DNA of 25,711 bases from Brevundimonas sp. UBA7534 (lineage in GTDB: Bacteria; Pseudomonadota; Alphaproteobacteria; Caulobacterales; Caulobacteraceae): positions 1 through 25,711 of the forward strand of contig NZ_DLMO01000180.1 of assembly GCF_002479325.1 (NCBI RefSeq), read 5' to 3'. Positions 24,412 through 25,711 of this stretch are shown one piece after another (position 1 is the stretch's first letter; every line of letters starts with the position of its first letter). The notes under the pieces were generated by a model. That model did no database searches. It saw nothing but the letters and a program-made list of their open reading frames with translations, and was not told where the DNA came from. A program made the position numbers and the translations under genes.

Positions 24412-24504
24412 GCGAGAACCTTGGTCAAAGCGGAGACGACCAGGGCGGGGCCCGGCCGCGAACGCGGGGGGCGGCGCGTGTTCCCGCGACCGCCCGGAAA
24501 CGGA

Positions 24505-24771
24505 TCAGTAGAAGAGCGTTTCGCTCTCGGGCTGGACGGTCTGCTCCGACGAGCGTTCCTCCGGCGGCAGGGTGTCGACGGGCGGCGCGGTGGGGGCCGG
24601 GTCCGCGACATCGGGAGCGACCACGGGCGCGGTGGAGTCCTCGGCCGAGGGGGCGACCTCGACGGGCGGCGCGGCCTGGGCCTGGTCAGCGGAGTCCTGG
24701 CGATAGTCGTCGCAGCCCGCCAACGACAGCGCGCCGAGCGCGACGGCGAGAACGAGAGTTGAGCGTATCAT
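24505..24771 (-). CDS. Small hypothetical lipoprotein
   Basis: An 88-residue protein with a clear lipoprotein signal peptide: MIRSTLVLAVALGALSLAGC, with the lipobox LAGC and lipidation cysteine C20. The mature part is low-complexity, rich in proline, alanine, valine and acidic residues (VEVAPSAEDSTAP, VAPDVADPAP), and ends in ESETLFY. The ATG at 24771 follows GGGGAA at good spacing. D at position 21 and 22 after the cysteine could favour inner-membrane retention by the E. coli rule, but that rule is not firm outside enterobacteria. It lies immediately upstream of tamA on the same strand and could belong to the same transcript. I do not recognise the family; no function is assigned. Confidence 0.8.
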   Translation of the reverse strand: MIRSTLVLAVALGALSLAGCDDYRQDSADQAQAAPPVEVAPSAEDSTAPVVAPDVADPAPTAPPVDTLPPEERSSEQTVQPESETLFY

Positions 24772-24845
24772 CAGAAATTCCCCGGCTTTCCGCCTTGCAA
24801 CGCCTGGGCGGCGTCGCCGTTCCATAGCGTCGAACCGCGTCCAGG

Positions 24846-25711
24846 TCATCCTGGGACGGACCAGGCGGACACGGCCTGGGGCAGCGAAAGCTCCCCGCCA
24901 ACGGGTCTGGCGGTCGGCGGGACGCCGTCGAACCGGGGCGCAGAGGCGGGCAGGCCGGTCTGGAACGTCGCTCGCGCCCGGTTGTGCGGATGATCCGGCG
25001 CCTCGGCCAGGGTCAGCACGGGGGTGACGCAGGCCTCGGTCCCGGCGAAACGGGCGGCCCAGTCGTCCCGGTCTCGGGTCAGGAAGGCGGCCTCGAACCG
25101 CGCGGCCAGGGCGGGCCAGGCGGAGAGGTCGTGCTGGGGCGCTTGGGCCGGGTCGATCCCGAGCCCGTCCAGCAGGGCGGCGTAGAAGCGGGGCTCCAGC
25201 GCGCCGACGGCCACGAAGCCGCCGTCGCGGCAGGCGTAGCAGCGGTAGAAGGGCGCGCCGCCGTCCAGCAGGTTGGCGCCGCGCCGGTCGCTCCACAGGC
25301 CCTGCGCGCGCAGGGCGTGGAACAGGCCGCCCAGCAAAGCAGAGCCGTCGGTCATGGCGGCGTCGACCACGCGGCCCCGGCCCGTGGCGCGCGCCTCGAC
25401 CAGGGCGGCGAGCACGCCGACGACCAGCAGCATGGCGCCGCCGCCATAGTCGCCGACCAGGTTCAGGGGCGGGGGCGGCGGCCGGTCGCCCGGCCCCATC
25501 GCGTGCAGCACGCCGCTGAGGCCGATGTAGTTCAGGTCGTGGCCGACCTGATCCGCCAGCGGCCCGTCCTGGCCCCAGCCGGTGACGCGGCCGAAGACCA
25601 GGCGCTGATTGGCGGCCTGAAGCGCCTCGGGGCCGTAGCCCAGCCGCTCCATGACGCCGGGACGGAATCCCTCGATCACCGCATCGGCCGAGGCGGCCAG
25701 GGCCAGGACGC
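24846..25711 (-). CDS. Class III CoA-transferase / alpha-methylacyl-CoA racemase (5' end outside window)
   Basis: The C-terminal 287 or so residues of a CaiB/BaiF-family protein; the frame stays open to base 25711, so the start lies beyond the window, and the GTG at 25679 is an internal valine (ADAVIEGFRPGVMERLG). The wording GHDLNYIGLSGVLHAMG and NLVGDYGGGAMLLVVG is that of alpha-methylacyl-CoA racemases, where the histidine of the first and the aspartate of the second are the acid/base pair that inverts the alpha-methyl centre of 2-methylacyl-CoA, a step in branched fatty acid or sterol side-chain breakdown. A true CoA-transferase role cannot be excluded. It ends 74 bases before the lipoprotein gene. 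Confidence 0.88.
   Translation of the reverse strand, partial: VLALAASADAVIEGFRPGVMERLGYGPEALQAANQRLVFGRVTGWGQDGPLADQVGHDLNYIGLSGVLHAMGPGDRPPPPPLNLVGDYGGGAMLLVVGVLAALVEARATGRGRVVDAAMTDGSALLGGLFHALRAQGLWSDRRGANLLDGGAPFYRCYACRDGGFVAVGALEPRFYAALLDGLGIDPAQAPQHDLSAWPALAARFEAAFLTRDRDDWAARFAGTEACVTPVLTLAEAPDHPHNRARATFQTGLPASAPRFDGVPPTARPVGGELSLPQAVSAWSVPG

Noticed and set aside
24455..24466. CCGCG-AA-CGCGG palindrome between the lipoprotein and tamA
   Set aside because: Short GC palindrome expected by chance in this composition; no T-run.

Overview
The window is about 25.7 kb of GC-rich, densely coding DNA with codon and motif usage typical of Alphaproteobacteria. The gene order gyrA / coaD / periplasmic cyclophilins, the tamAB and ast gene content and the AlgW-poor, very GC-rich style suggest a Caulobacterales chromosome, most likely Brevundimonas or a close relative (inference from style and protein similarity recalled from memory; no search was run). 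No rRNA, tRNA, insertion sequence, CRISPR array or phage gene is visible, and no gap between genes exceeds 300 bases; the longest gene-free stretches are the 129-bp katG leader (10571-10699) and the 112-bp arsH/M20-hydrolase gap (15704-15815).

Layout. 1-3653 (+): the 3' end of gyrA, a PLP class IV aminotransferase/lyase, coaD, then two tandem secreted cyclophilin-type peptidyl-prolyl isomerases, the first overlapping coaD by 4 bases. 3622-4728 (-): a Ppx/GppA phosphatase, divergent from hspQ (4875, +), which is followed by phenylalanine 4-hydroxylase phhA. 6083-7324 (-): a multi-pass acyltransferase-3 membrane protein whose start lies only 11 bp from that of a divergent membrane-anchored LytTR regulator (7336-8286, +). 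8342-10570 (-): katG, with a strong terminator and a promoter region carrying a TATAAT box and an OxyR-like dyad. 10700-15703 (-): a tightly coupled arginine succinyltransferase (AST) catabolic operon in the order M20 hydrolase-astA-astD-astB. 15816-18368: a divergent arsenic resistance locus, arsH on the minus strand and arsR-acr3-arsC on the plus strand, with a perfect 12-bp inverted repeat that covers both start codons. 18365-24771 (-): a small lipoprotein, tamA and tamB, for outer-membrane protein assembly or envelope lipid transport. 24846-25711 (-): a class III CoA-transferase / alpha-methylacyl-CoA racemase, cut by the window end.

How the genes work together. The arsenic genes form a complete unit: ArsR senses As(III), ArsC reduces As(V), Acr3 exports As(III), and ArsH is an NADPH-flavin oxidoreductase that oxidises trivalent organoarsenicals. 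The AST operon supplies three of the five classical steps from arginine to glutamate plus succinate; astC and a classical astE are absent here, and the M20 amidohydrolase heading the operon is a good candidate for the missing desuccinylase. Secreted PPIases and TamAB both serve the envelope. Three of the four convergent gene pairs overlap at their 3' ends and only the LytTR/katG pair has a recognisable intrinsic terminator.

No wholly new multi-gene system is evident; the observations most worth testing are the AST M20 hydrolase, the start-codon-spanning ars operator, the acyltransferase/LytTR pair and the katG promoter.
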